Below, in pieces: positions 22,026 through 33,659 of a stretch of DNA of 64,000 nt (positions are counted from its first letter, which is position 1; the number at the start of each line of letters is the position of its first letter). The DNA is from Euborellia annulipes. Its lineage: Eukaryota; Arthropoda; Insecta; Dermaptera; Anisolabididae. Under the pieces are notes generated by a model. The model did no database searches. It saw nothing but the letters and a program-made list of their open reading frames with translations, and was not told the origin of the DNA. The DNA lies in assembly GCA_023213315.1 (NCBI GenBank), contig JAKCPI010012755.1, forward strand, positions 22,430 to 86,429. The letters run 5' to 3'. The translations under genes were made by a program, and so were the position numbers.

Positions 22026-22355
22026 CGGGCTTATGTAATACTTGAATGACTCAAAAGAAATTCACTAGGCTTTTTTATGTAGAATTTTTTGAATAAGAAA
22101 TCATGACGATCTTTGAATAAGCTTCTCACAAAAAAAATCTTTTTAAAAAGTGAGAGTAAAATTTTTCTTCAATAACCACTAACCAGTATAAGATGAGCTG
22201 CTTAGAAGGGGAGAGGGTGTTGACAAGGGGAGAAGGATTAATAAAGTGAATTCTTCAGTATTTTAAAAGGCTAAATAGTCAAAAAATGTTCCCTAAATCA
22301 GACGATTTTTAACTAGCAATGGAAAAATTTCCCTCTCCATCTCCAAAATAAAGAT

Positions 22356-22621
22356 TGAATATTTGTTATAGCTGTAGTATTATGTTCAAGATGATAAGGA
22401 ATAAATCCCAAAGAAGAATGCAGCCAAATTTATTTCATTTAATTTTAATAAAAATTCTTAATCACTTGCTGACGTTTCAGTTCGGGTTTGAACCATCATC
22501 GGAGATGTGATGGTTCAAACCCGAACCGAAACGTCAGCAAGTGATTAAGAATTTTTATTAAAATTAAATGAAATAAATTTGGCTGCATTCTTCTTTGGGA
22601 TTTATTCCTTATCATCTTGAA
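22356..22621. mobile_element. Inverted-repeat element, 12-bp TSD, hammerhead-like
   Basis: The arms meet at about 22500; each carries GGTTC AAACCC GAACC (helix II) followed by GAAACGTCAGC. The CUGANGA box is damaged (CCGAUGA on the minus copy). The duplication CAAAATAAAGAT is at 22344-22355 and 22622-22633. Confidence 0.75.
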
Positions 22622-22802
22622 CAAAATAAAGATAATGAAATGCTTAAGTAAACAAGGCGAAGAGTTAATGATTTTCTTATTTTTTGCTGCAAAACTTGGA
22701 GCAATGGCGTAGCTACGGGAGGGGGGGGGGACTCAAGCCAAATTTGCTCTAGCAATCTTGCAATTGTATTGTATTTTAAAAAATAAAATTATTTTCTGAT
22801 GT

Positions 22803-22997
22803 AGTAGAAGGAGGATAAAAAGAGTGAGCAGCTAATTATATTTTCTTTTATGAGGATGGCCCTAAACAGGACCGAAACGTCAGCACTGAGGGTATAATAA
22901 AAGAAAATATAATTAGCTGCTCTCTCTTTTTATTCTCCTTCTACCACATCAATTAATCAGCTATATTAAAAAAAAAAAAAAAACTTCAAATACTAAG
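22803..22997. mobile_element. Inverted-repeat element, 13-bp TSD, hammerhead-like, A-rich tail
   Basis: The arms AGCAGCTAATTATATTTTCT and inverse surround UGAGGA-U-GGCCC/GGACC-GAAACGUC (22851-22881). A poly-A stretch (about 22965-22983) follows. TATTTTCTGATGT flanks it at 22790-22802 and 22998-23010. A-tail plus TSD argues for retrotransposition. Confidence 0.78.
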
Positions 22998-23010
22998 TAT
23001 TTTCTGATGT

Positions 23011-24590
23011 CTCCCCCCCCCCCCCCCCCGAGTATCACTAATTTTATCAGTAGATTATTTGAATCTTACTAATTATGTAATTTGTTGTAATAATGTATAG
23101 AAATATTTATATTTATTTCATTAGACTTCTGAGACAGCCTCATTTTTGAGGGGAGGGGGAACATCCTGTCTTGAACCCCTTATCGAAAATTTCTGGCTAC
23201 TTCTATGAGGGGGCGCTAAACACTCAAAAATTTGTTTTATTACTTAAATGACCGACTTTCTTAATTCAAGAAAATGAAAATCAATTACCCTCCAGTCTCT
23301 AGAGTTTAAGAAACGTTGAAAATATTTAGTTCTATCGTTGTTTATAGGGCAACACCATATTTCACAATTCTAACCTCTGATTTTAGATAAAATATTGTGA
23401 AATACTGTAACTATTATGATTTGCCGAGACGGTGTGCAGCCCGTTTTTTTTTTTTTTTTTTTTTTGGCCTTGCAGGGCGGGAAAAAGGGCAAAGTTTTGA
23501 TTAACCCGGCTTGGATGGGACGCACTTCTTATCTAAAAAAATCTGATCACAATTTAATTTATTGATTTTGAAGCGCATTCAATCAAGCCAGATCGCCTCA
23601 AAAATAATTGAAGCGAATTTCAAGAAACGCACCCAACCGGAATATTGAGTTCGTTTCTATATAATAAGCTCAGTGAGTGCCAACTATAGAAAAGTGCCTC
23701 TAAATTCTAACTCAGACGTGTCAATCAACTATGAATTTCGGTTTCTTACTCCGTTTCTTAAAAAAAAAAAATTTTTTATTGGACATACAAAGCAAAAAAT
23801 TGCCACTGAAAATAAAATATCTAAAAAAAAAATCAAGAAAAAAAAATGGGAAATTTTTTTAGATATTATAGTCTAGTAAAAAAAAAAAAAAAAAAAAAAA
23901 TACAACTCACAATTTTGAATGAAAATGTTATTATTGAAAAAAGATTATTGTTTTAAGAGAAGAGAAATAAAAAAAAAAAAAAGTTAAAATACTCTCTATA
24001 ATGAGAGAAGATATTAAGCTTGCAAAGCTTTAGAGAGAAAAATAATAAAGATATCGGACGATAAAATATGGAAATTTTAAATGACCCAATATGAATAAAA
24101 AACAAAAGCCAATCGCCTCTATTCTTTTTTTTTTTCTTTTTTTTCATGTTAGAAAGATAATAACTAAATTATTAATCAATAATGTCCCCTGAGAGAGAGT
24201 GAGAGAGAGAGAGAGAGAGAGAGAAAAGAGAGAAAAGGTTAGAGAGCTTTAATACCTCTCTATTTCGAAATTCGTCCGATATCAAAATGAAACATCACGT
24301 CAAAAATATATATAAATAATTAAAATAAATAATAAATTAAAAGAAAATAATATGGAAAAATTATTAATAAATAAAGATATCCATTTACTATTTCACCTTT
24401 ATTAGTCGTTATTCTAATGTAAAGGAGGAAATTAGCTTCCCCCTCCCCTCCCCAGGACCCCCTCGCCCTTATAAGTCGTAATTTTTCAAACAACTCGTTC
24501 CAAACAATTCATATAAATATACATATCGTGATCATTAAGAAATTTATAGATCACTTTAACTTAAAAAAAAATTATAAATTGTTAAAATTA
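23011..24590. other. AT-rich intron with poly-A tracts, no gene seen
   Basis: Homopolymer-rich sequence; lysine- and phenylalanine-rich frames are artefacts. The (GA)n tract is listed separately. Confidence 0.6.
24185..24230. repeat. (GA)n microsatellite
   Basis: GA dinucleotide run in a purine-rich region. Confidence 0.9.
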
Positions 24591-24650
24591 CTAAAGGAAA
24601 ATTATTATTTACCCGACGCCTTTTCATGCACGAAGACACACACCTCAAAC

Positions 24651-25074
24651 CAGGGGCGTAACTACATTGATCGGCGCCCCCCCCCCCCACAAGTACAAAA
24701 ATGCCCCCCCCCCCCAAAAAAAATATGGTGCGACTTAACGCATAGCACATAACTTTCTTTTACCTTGGTAATCGAAAGTTGTGTACTATCTTGTCATAAC
24801 TAGAATTTTTTTGTCGAGATATATTTGTGTCAAAAATATTTATTTTCTTTCAAATAGTATAAAACAAATCTACTATAAAGCTTTAAAAATTTTAAATAAA
24901 ATCACAATTTTAATAAAATTAAAATTTTAAATAATTTGTAGTGATTTTATCAAAAATTTTTTTAGGCTATATAGTAGATTTGTTTTATACTATTTGAACA
25001 TATTAAATTATTTTAATTTTCTAAAAAAAATTTTTTGCCCCCCCCCCTGATTTAAATTCGTTCCGGCGCCCCTG
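24651..25074. mobile_element. hAT-like MITE holding family X and inverted AT core
   Basis: CAGGGGCGTAACTAC at the left and GTTCCGGCGCCCCTG at the right, with C runs just inside. The interior has inverted TTCAAATAGTATAAAACAAA segments and part of a family X right-end hairpin. No 8-bp duplication is seen. Confidence 0.55.
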
Positions 25075-25079
25075 GATAT

Positions 25080-25480
25080 TTAATACACAATAAAGAATCC
25101 TTAATAAATACAAAATTTCATAAGAATTGGAAAAAAATTTTTAATTGTGTAAAAAGTTTCAAAGTGGACCCCCTTTTGAATCGAAATTAACATGCAAATC
25201 CCCATATGGGGATTTAACATTTGCTCTATGGAAGGAAAAGCCGGAAAGTGAATTTGAAAAATCTGAAATACATCAGTAAAGTGTACTTCAAACAATTTTC
25301 AAGAAAATTTTTACTGATTTACTTTTTAAAGATCATCTAAAAAATAGTTGATTTATGAATTTTAATTATAATCGTTAGAGCTAATTTTGAGAAAATCGAA
25401 AAAAAAACTGAATAAGTACTTCGGGAAAGTACTAGTACTTTTTGGCCGATTTTGATCAAAAGATTATTTTCACGCCTAAC
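25080..25480 (-). repeat. Degenerate family X segment
   Basis: CATCTAAAAAATAGTTGAT, GAGAAAATCGAAAAAAAAAC and AAAGTACTAGTACTTTTTGG identify the middle of family X in minus orientation. Terminal hairpins are missing. Confidence 0.65.
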
Positions 25481-26392
25481 TTTATTATCAAGTTAAAGAT
25501 AGGAACCTCCGTTATTAAAAATACTTTCTTGATTTTTTGTGTTTTTGATTTTAAAAATAACACTGAATAATTTGTAGTTGAATGAAAAGTTTGAAGCGGT
25601 CGAAACGATAAATTTTAAACCTTATAAAAAATTTTATTTTCATATTATCCTATATTTTATTTCAGAATTCCCCCTCCCTTTAAATGCCCGCTTATTCATT
25701 TTTTATAAAAATTATATTCTTTAAATAAAATAAAAGAGAAAGAATTTCTTTGATAAATCCATTATTAATTGCTACACCATTATATTCAAATAACCCGAAG
25801 AGTGACAGGAATATTTTTAGATCCTTCATGCAGTCATCTTCAAACGAAACTATTTTTTAATCTAGTTCAAAGATGGTTGCAAGTTGCGTTCAAAATAATC
25901 CTGCCAATCTTTAGATTATATGATAATATTTATCTAACAAAATTTTAAAAAATACAATGGACAAATTTCTATTAATAGTCCATGAACTTCCATTCTATCA
26001 ATTAGAAGTTTGAGTCTGTAAACTTCTTATGGTTCATGACATTAACGCAGTGCCAATAGACTAATTCTAATCCGGGTAATGGAGTATTTAGGTCGTTAAT
26101 GCAAAAAATACCTCGCCTTGGCGATAATTAATAAAACGTCTTTGAAATTCTATAAAAATAGATTGTCTTTTAATGAAAACAAAATTTGAAAATAACAATG
26201 CTTATAACGACAAAGGTAAACAAATATTTTGATTCAAAGTATATAAATAAAAGATAAGACCTAGACCTAAATTTAATTGAACGAGATGAGAATATCTCGT
26301 TCCCCTATAACCCCGGGGGTTCTCACTGTTATCGTGTTAATATCTATATTATAGACAAAAATAGAGTTACAAATAACTTTTGCTCTACTTAT

Positions 26393-26738
26393 TTATTTAT
26401 TTATTTGAAATTCTACCTGGATCTCAGTTTATTTATCCAAGGTGCTTATATGCACGAATACTCTGACCGTAGACACCTACCGGCACCCCGTGAAGTTACA
26501 TTATTTCCTATCTCTAACTCCTCCTCCTGCTTTGATTTTTAGCTAACAAGCTTTTTAGCTTATTTCTGTTTTCATCCGGTTCCTTTTATAACCTCTTCTA
26601 TGCTAGAGAGGATGTCCTAGTTTGAGGAGGGACTCCCTCAGCGCCTACTCCTTTCGAAGAAAGCATAACTGAGAGGGAACCTTTTTTACGCTCCTTCCAC
26701 AGGACGGGATGTCACAGCAACTCCCTCGTATAGTTGCT
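26393..26738 (-). repeat. SINE2 3' part
   Basis: GATCTCAGTTTATTTATCC through GAGTTAGAG-type sequence to CTCGTATAGTTGCTTGGG, minus orientation, without the tRNA-like head. Confidence 0.65.
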
Positions 26739-26752
26739 TGGGAATTTTGAAG

Positions 26753-27580
26753 AATGAAGGGGGCTCGCTGGTGTAGCGGGCTAGGATGTCCACTTTCTAC
26801 AAAGAGGATCCCTGTTCTCATCCTGGGCGTGAGGGATTTTTTCATTAAATAAAAGATATTTTATTTAATGTAAACAAATCCTCAAGCAAGCCCTGGAATG
26901 GAATATAAGATCTCACCACAATAGCCCCCAGGCGACTCTACGAGGAGAGGGAGTTGCTGTGACTTCCCGTCCTGTGGAAGGGACGTAAAGAAGATTCCCT
27001 CTCAGTGATGCATTTCTTCGAAAGGAGGTCAGTCGGTGCTGAGGGAGTCCCTCCTCAAACTAGGACATCCTCCCTAGCATAGGGGGTTTTTTTTTTTTTT
27101 TAAACATTCACACTTTTTCTCATTCTTCTCACACTCCACACACATTCACCTGTCTTTTCGGCAACTCAGACCATATAAGACATTTACGATAACCGTTATT
27201 GAATAAATATACATATATGGGGTCCAGGCATTCTTATTTAAGCCATCTGGTATCCAATTGACTTAAATAAAATCATCGGACTGCCTGGGGTCCGAACCCG
27301 CGACGTTTGGTATACGAGGTTAGCACCTAACCTCTACACCACGCCCCGAGGGCATAGAGGAGGTTGGATAAAAAGAACCAGAAATAAGGATTAGTTCACT
27401 AGCTAGAAACCGAAAACGAAAGGAGGAGGAGTTAGAGATAGGAAATGATGTAACTTCACGGGGTGCCGGTAGATGGCTACGGACAGAGGCAGGTTGGGTT
27501 TGAGGTGTGTGTTTTCGTAAACGAAAGCACCTCGGGCAAATAAACGTGGATCCCGATAGGAATTTCAAATAATAATAATT
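26753..27580 (+). mobile_element. SINE2 copy split by SINE1
   Basis: The head GGGGGCTCGCTGGTGTAGCG (A-box) and a degenerate B-box are followed by GTGAGGGATTTTTTCATT, the ATAAAAGATATTTTATTTAATG palindrome and the body. The body resumes after 27352 and ends GGATCCCGATAGGAATTTC. SINE1 occupies 27083-27351. Confidence 0.75.
27083..27351 (-). mobile_element. SINE1 nested in SINE2
   Basis: A complete minus SINE1 with its T-rich end at the left. GCATAG occurs at 27077-27082 and 27352-27357, and SINE2 continues correctly on both sides. SINE1 was therefore active after SINE2. Confidence 0.8.
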
Positions 27581-27582
27581 AT

Positions 27583-27737
27583 TTGTGGTGAGATCCAATA
27601 TTCCAATCCAGTGCCTGCTTTTTTTACATTAAATAAATATTTTTATTTAATGAAAAAATCCCGCACGATCAGGATTTGAACACGGGTCTTCTTTGTAGAA
27701 GCCGACTCCCTAGCCCTCTACACCAGCAATCCCCCTA
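27583..27737 (-). repeat. SINE2 head half
   Basis: ACATTAAATAAATATTTTTA palindrome, CAGGATTTGAACACGGGTC (B-box on minus) and CCCTCTACACCAGCAATCC (A-box on minus). It abuts the previous SINE2 tail to tail. Confidence 0.65.
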
Positions 27738-28555
27738 ATTTTTGTTCTATATTTGCATTAAATTAAACGAATCGAAATCGACTTCTTTCTTAATAAATAA
27801 ATTGCCCGAATTTTTCACCCAAAGGAGATCTCTCTTTCCAGTTCACTTTAAATTCACAAGTTTGAAAGGCGGTGTTGGAAAATTTCAATCAAGAAAGGAG
27901 GATTGAGATGTATTAATTAATACAATTTGAGCATTACGCTACTTATTTTTATTGTTTCCCATAAAGACTAAAAAAAAGTGAAATTCATTTGGATATCGAT
28001 ATTCTTTGTTACAACCAAAAAAATAGACTTTTTTTTCCTTTTTCTAAACAAACCATCGAAAATCATTTTGATTACTCTTAAGATATAGTAGAAGGATAGG
28101 AGAAATATGAAAGCGTGAATTAATAAATACACCTGTTTTACACGGTTTTGATTTTCAAAAAAAAAAAAATTAAATCACGATTACATTCACGGTAAAAAAA
28201 AGATTGGTATTCGAGGGCATCGATTTCCCCCTTTATTTAATCATTAATTCAATCAACTAATTATGACAAAGACGTATAATTTTTCATGACGCAAAACCTG
28301 ATGATATTTAAAGCGAAATCGATTCTATCAAAGATTTTTTTTTATTGCTTATAGACGTCACTATAATTAATTAATTATATATTTTTAGAAAAATTTGCGA
28401 TTGATTATTACAAAAACAGTCATCTATCCACCGATTATGATTTCATATAGTTTGTGAAAAAGAAAATTTCACTAAAATGCATAGAGTACAAAAAAAGCCT
28501 GAGTGGATATTCAAGAATAAGAATTCAAGTGCAATTTCATTTATTAACAGCTCTT

Positions 28556-28629
28556 TTAATTTAAGCCATTTGATATCCAAATGGCTTAAATAAAATCATC
28601 GCGCTACCAACTACGCCAAGCCCGAGGGC
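28556..28629 (-). repeat. SINE1 fragment
   Basis: The inverted core AAGCCATTTGATATCCAAATGGCTT plus part of the head TACGCCAAGCCCGAGGG are present; the B-box is lost. The core is cited by its landmarks only. Confidence 0.55.
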
Positions 28630-28904
28630 TATTTGTTTATTTTAAGCTATATGAGAAAGAGTACAAATACACACTTTGCCACTATTCCTAGTGTCTAAAT
28701 CATGTAAAAAATATATATATATATACTGTATATGTAAAAAAAAAATTTTTTTTATTTTAACAATTTTTCTTCGCGACCCAGAATTTGGGAATCGTTGAGC
28801 TAGAGTGTAGTCATCCAATTCCTCAAGGTTTACTATGAAATTTGCTGTTTTTATAATAATTTGAACCAATTATTTTTCAGAAATTTTATTTGCCGACGAC
28901 TGAT

Positions 28905-28937
28905 AAAGTTTCAGTCATTCAATGTGACCATCATCAG
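28905..28937 (-). ncRNA. Hammerhead-like motif with canonical CUGAUGA
   Basis: Minus strand CUGAUGA, extra U, helix II GGUCA/UGACU (one G-U), loop CAUUGAA, GAA, then ACUUUAUC. Helix III is not the usual ACGU. Confidence 0.55.
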
Positions 28938-29029
28938 GCTTGGAATATATCAAAATTTTTTAAAAAGATGGATAAATATGGGCAGGAGCAGCCAATAAAT
29001 AGACTCTGTATGCAGGTTCAATCTCCGGA

Positions 29030-29066
29030 GACGTTTCAGTTCCTTTTATTTAAGAACCATCTTCAG
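29030..29066 (-). ncRNA. Hammerhead-like motif
   Basis: Minus strand CUGAAGA, U, helix II GGUUCU/GGAACU, GAA, ACGU, C. Confidence 0.65.
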
Positions 29067-29122
29067 TCCTTACGATTGAAATACAATTGCACAGAGTTAG
29101 TCAGTAACTAGTCTAGTAAGGA

Positions 29123-29159
29123 CTGAAGATGGTTCTTAGATAAAAGGAACCGAAACGTC
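29123..29159 (+). ncRNA. Hammerhead-like motif, best plus-strand copy
   Basis: CUGAAGA (29123-29129), U, helix II GGUUCU/GGAACC (29131-29136 with 29146-29151), GAA (29152-29154), palindromic ACGU (29155-29158), C at 29159, the predicted cleavage base. All proposed consensus positions are present. Confidence 0.7.
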
Positions 29160-29324
29160 TCCGGTGATTGAGTCTGCATACAGAGTCTATTTATTGGCTG
29201 CTCCTGCCCATAATTATCCATCTATACATCTCACAGCCACTACTTCGAACATATTTTTTAAAAAGAATGAAATTATAATTGTTCTATGTTAAAAATTTTG
29301 ATATATTCCAAGCCTGATGATGTA

Positions 29325-29528
29325 CAGTGAGCGCCACAATTAAGTCCCCACCTCATAGCTTTAGCCTTAAGTATATGGTGTATAATGAAATAATTTTAAT
29401 GATCGAAAAGGTAAAACGTAAAATCTGGTTTATTTTACCTTTTCAAATTTAAAAATATTTCACCATAATCCATATACTATACCATAGCTAAAGCTATCAG
29501 GTGGGGGCTTAATTGTGGCAGCTCACTG
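29325..29528. mobile_element. mariner-like palindromic MITE
   Basis: CAGTGAGCGCCACAATTAAG and its near-inverse, flanked by TA at 29323-29324 and 29529-29530. Inserted into the helix II region of a hammerhead-like motif. Confidence 0.83.
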
Positions 29529-29665
29529 TACACATTGAATGACCGAATCTGTGAATTGCAATCCGTCGTCGACAAATAAAATAATTGGTTCAAATTATAA
29601 TAAAAACTGCAAATTTCATAGTAAATCTTTAAGAATTCTACTTGAGCTGTTTCTTGGGTATAAAG

Positions 29666-29795
29666 TATAGTCAGTGCCACTATTAAACGGCATATTATTT
29701 GAGTTTAGAGTACCGAAACGCTTAGCTGATCCAAAAAAAGACAAAACACAAATCATTAGGGTGGTGATTAATAGTGCCGCCTACTGTACACGAAA
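29666..29795. mobile_element. Second mariner-like MITE family
   Basis: AGTCAGTGCCACTATTAA at the left and TTAATAGTGCCGCCTACTG at the right, with TA next to both ends. About 130 bp, non-coding. Confidence 0.6.
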
Positions 29796-30159
29796 ATGGA
29801 CTCTTCTTTTATTCATAAATTCATCAAAATAGATTAAAATAAAAAATGATCGCAATACTTTCTCTCTCAAGTAATAAACGTTTCCAAGTTTCTTTAGACT
29901 GATATTTATTATTCACTAAAAAAAAAAAAAAAAAATTGGACACACTTCAATTCTTGTTTAGTTCTAAAAAAAAAAAAAAATTAAATTTGCTAAAGGATGG
30001 ATGATTTTCTACAGTTTGTTTTAAGAAAAAAAAAAAACAAAAGTTGTCTAAATTATTTTCTGGTTGTCTCTTTTAATATATATAATGAGGGAAAAAAAAA
30101 GAAAATTAAAGAAACGTAAAGAAAAAAGAAAAAAAAAAAAAAAATAAAAAAAAGAAAAG

Positions 30160-30340
30160 AAAGAAAACATGTGACAGGCGCACACACACCAACGGCTCAC
30201 AACAGCGCGTACATTGGTTGGGGTTAAGTGAACCCCCAGGTACGATGCGACTTCTGCCCTTCTGCGAAGCCAGGGCTGTAAAGAAACCAGGCGACACTTT
30301 AACAACACGTGGGCCCTTAAGATTCGATTGTCTCTCCTCC
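30160..30340. other. Unassigned non-repetitive block
   Basis: About 180 bp of GC-richer sequence with an AACACGTGGGCCC motif (E-box CACGTG near 30306) is flanked by A-rich tracts. Open frames here are short and unrecognised. Confidence 0.2.
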
Positions 30341-30779
30341 TTCCAAATTTGTCAAATCAATAACAATCATCTATTGATTTTTTATTTATTTATTTATTTA
30401 TTTCTAAAAAAATTAAAAAAATTAAAAAATGATATATAATCTTTCTTTCTTTTCCTATCAAATTATATTAATATGTGAATTATACCGTCATTGATTCAGG
30501 CCTGGGCAGAACTTTAAAATAAACTGGAAAATAATCCTTAAAACTTTTCATTTCATTGTTGATGACAGGCACAATTGCTCTAGGGTGATTTAAATATGCA
30601 ATTAGAGAATTATCCATTAACTCTAACTTCCACCAACTAAATTGTTATAAATTTAATACGAAAATTAGAGCAGGGGAAATGTAGCCCTTTGCAAAATCTC
30701 AAAAAAAAAAGAACAAAAATATTTTATAGCTTTGATTTGAACTGGAATACAATTTAACATGTTTCTCCATTTTTATTAA

Positions 30780-31135
30780 CTTTGCCCATCAACCGTAGGT
30801 TGGACAGGTAAAGTTAATGTAATAGTAAAAAAATCGAAATTTTTCTGAAGCTGCCTAAAATGCGTTTTGAGGTCCCCTGAATCCATTTAAGAAGTTTTTG
30901 GAATGATGTCTATGTGTGTGTATGTCTGCGGTAATTTTTGTTTCGTCAACGAAAACTCCAAAAACTATTTGTTCAATTGTTTTAGAAATTTTACACACAT
31001 GAAACTAGGGGTAGAGGCCAAGAACTGAAAAAGACTTTTGGGTAAACATCGGACCATTAGGGGGGCTCTAGGGGAAGGGGAATTTTTGTCAGGTTGAATA
31101 GTGGGTGGGCAAAGTTGTGCCCTCGGCTTAGTCCG
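30780..31135. repeat. Repeat with GAGGTCCCCTGAATCC module
   Basis: It shares TTTTGAGGTCCCCTGAATCC, a TGTGTGTATGTCTG run and an ACTCCAAAAACTATTTG module with family X, but the rest differs. A related but distinct family. Confidence 0.45.
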
Positions 31136-31139
31136 ACCA

Positions 31140-33235
31140 GGGCCGGAACATTCAACAATGTTATAAAAACTAGTAACCTAAAGAAATTATTATTTCCGGG
31201 CTTTAATTTCAATTGAATTTGTTACCAATCAATTTAAATAAATAGGAAAGGGGTCTAAATGGCCATAGATACCGACAAAGTCCTTAAATAAAAAAAAAAT
31301 AAAAAAAAACCGCCCCTTCCCCGACAAAATTGCATTAATCCGCCACTGTAATGTGTAAAATAAAATGTTTTTTTTATTTTTTTTTAATAAAATCCCCCGC
31401 TTAGTAGTCAACCCGCTAATCAGAGAAGCATATATGGTAGTCAAGCTCTCAGCAAAGCTAATCAATGGCAACACATGCAAACCACCTCCTTTCTCCAAAT
31501 AGAGACAAAAAATATTTTTTTTTTTTTACTATTTATAACATGGAATCTTAAAATTTCTAATTTATTGACAGGATGCTCCTTTGAGCCTGATTCTCATATG
31601 ATACCATCGCAACACCTTTCTCCCCTTTGCTAAAAACTTTTTTCTGCCTTTGCTTACATATTTAGCAATTTTTTTTGTTATAAAATTACACTATCTATGC
31701 AACCCGACTTTCTGATCAAACTTTTACACTTATACACTTGTATATTTGTAGGCTATATGCTTTGGCCAATTTTTTAATTCTCTAATTTTCTAAATTTTTA
31801 TTTCGGGGCTTTAAATGAGGACAGACTGACAGCGACTTCTTTATTTATATTAATATTATTTAATAAACTCTCACTTTTAGGGAATATTTCATTTTATTAT
31901 TTTCAGTGTTGATCAAAATTTTTTTTTCCAAATCTGCCCAGGTCTAATTTTTTTTTCAAATATTTTTTTTTTTATAAATCTTGCCAATAATATATAATCG
32001 AGTTACGCAATTTGTTTCAAGATTTTGTTTTTCAACTCTGAGTATAATTCACATATCATTATTGAATTCGTGCCCCCTTCAAGGGCTTTAAAATATATAA
32101 CTTCCTAATTAAAAAAAAAAAAACATATTTATTATAAAAAATATGAAATTACTTTGCAAAAGAAATAAAATGATCTGAATTCAATTCTTAAGTTATACTC
32201 AAATTATTTTTAAACAAATATCAACAAAAAAAATACCAAAAACAAATTTCGTTTCTTTTGCAAAGTTCATTTCACTAGATAAAAATAAATTTCTATTTAT
32301 AAAATAAAATTAATTGAGCTTGAATTTAATTCGTACTTTGAAAAATTATTTTTACGTTTATTTTGTTAGATATTTTTGGTCTAAATTACTTTTTCGGTCA
32401 TTAAATGAAAACAAATTTCATAGGGGTGTATAAAATAAAAACAAATTCAAATACCTAGGTAGAGAAATTCTTGTATGTCTATTTGTAAAATAACACATTT
32501 TCTTTCTGCGGCATAAGCTTATTAATTCAATTTGGATAGATACCAAAGGAAATCCCGTACAAAACGTTATTCTTAACTCTTATTGATATGTTTTTGTAAT
32601 TAATTTTCTTATTCTTTGTATCTGTTATATCTTTGATAATGAATGCACGTTTTAGTATAATATAAAATATATTTATTATAAAAAGTTGTTGAATAAATAA
32701 TACATTGAATGTTGAATGTTTTTCTAATTGTCTGAAATTGATATTCTAATAATTAATTAATTATTTTTCTCTAATTGTTTTAAATTTATATTGAGACTAA
32801 TTTCATGTCTATTGCCAATTTATGAACGTTATATTAGTATCGTTTATTTTGTTTAAAATCATTTGATAATTTCAAAATAAACGTTTTAAAAAATATTCCC
32901 CTCCTATGATTGAATTTCTAGTAAAAGATTGTTATCTCAAAAAGTAGAGTCAATTCAACAAAAATATTATTATTTTCGTATTCAGCGGACCAAAATTGTT
33001 TAATAAATCCCATGCCGCAGAATCAGTGTTGCCATGTGTAATTTTTTAAATCTAAATAACAGGAAAAATATGATTATTTAGGATCAGGGATGGCCAATAA
33101 TAATAATACCTGATGACGGCCAGCCCTATTTTTTTTTATATATTTGTGCTCTAATTGAAATTAAAATTTGTGATTTTTGCAAAAATATAAAAGAAAAATA
33201 ATATAGCCATCCCTGTCTATGCGAAATGAGATATG
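31140..33235. other. AT-rich intron, no gene seen
   Basis: Long A/T tracts and scattered AT-rich sequence with no recognisable coding or intact mobile element. Confidence 0.6.
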
Positions 33236-33239
33236 TTAA

Positions 33240-33480
33240 AATATTGAAGTATAAAATTTGTGACGCTAGCTGATCGACCCCCGTGCAGGTCGCGTGTCAC
33301 CCCGAATGGCCGTCGTTCTCGTTATTTCTCTATTGCCATGAATAATAGAGGCCAGGGGCTGGCTGCCCTGCCTATTCGCGTGATATGCCTGCCTGCAACT
33401 AAAAGCCTAAGCCTGTTGTCCGATATTAATTCTAGGCGCATTTCTATTCTTACGCCTCTCTCTCAGACCGCTAACTTGAC
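33240..33480. promoter_or_regulatory. Non-repetitive GC-rich block downstream of the 55-nt exon
   Basis: This block lies 70-310 bp into the intron downstream (gene sense) of the small exon. It is rich in CpG and CAGGCAGG/CCTGCC motifs and does not resemble the window's repeats. The plus-strand open frame here overlaps the exon antisense and has no recognisable domain. An intronic splicing-control or enhancer element is a plausible inference only. Confidence 0.3.
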
Positions 33481-33549
33481 AAATGTACGGTATATATTAC
33501 TTTCTATTATATATCAGGAGAGAGAAATTAAAGATAGAAGACAACTTAC

Positions 33550-33604
33550 CCATATTGGCTCGGGAGAACTGGATAGCCAGTTCGTATACTGCCGAAAGGG
33601 AAGC
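33550..33604 (-). CDS. Rbm24/Rbm38: RBM24/38-like small linker exon (55 nt)
   Basis: A 55-nt exon follows a TTTGCAG acceptor (complement of 33605-33611) and precedes a GTAAGT donor (complement of 33544-33549). The first two bases complete a glycine codon begun in the previous exon. The frame then reads FPFGSIRTGYPVLPSQY and leaves two bases (GG) for the next exon. The GFPFG start corresponds to GFAFG just after the RRM in RBM24, at the head of the Pro/Tyr/Ala-rich tail. Its small size and its place between two introns of more than 21 kb make it a candidate for regulated or inefficient splicing. The identification rests on phase matching on both sides plus the family-like motif. Confidence 0.9.
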
Positions 33605-33659
33605 CTGCAAATCAAACAAAAAATATTATTAAGACAAAGGAAAATTTCATGCTCTTAGA

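Larger units (their letters stand above)
28969..29252. mobile_element. Inverted-repeat element, 14-bp TSD, two hammerhead-like motifs
   Basis: The arms include GGGCAGGAGCAGCCAATAAA and inverse. ATTTTTTAAAAAGA at 28955-28968 and 29253-29266 is an exact 14-bp duplication. It is nested inside a second hammerhead-type element. Confidence 0.82.
28806..29650. mobile_element. Hammerhead-type inverted-repeat element with two nested insertions
   Basis: The outer arms, each with TTTACTATGAAATTTGC, CAATTATTTTT and CCTGATGATG landmarks, lie at about 28826-28968 and 29253-29632 (inverted). Within it sit an unrelated hammerhead-type element (28969-29252) and a mariner MITE (29325-29528). Removing both restores a simple palindromic element. 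Confidence 0.7.

Noticed and set aside
33260..33658. 132-codon plus-strand open frame
   Set aside because: It runs antisense over the 55-nt RBM24-like exon and its flank, has no recognisable domain, and the exon evidence on the other strand is strong.
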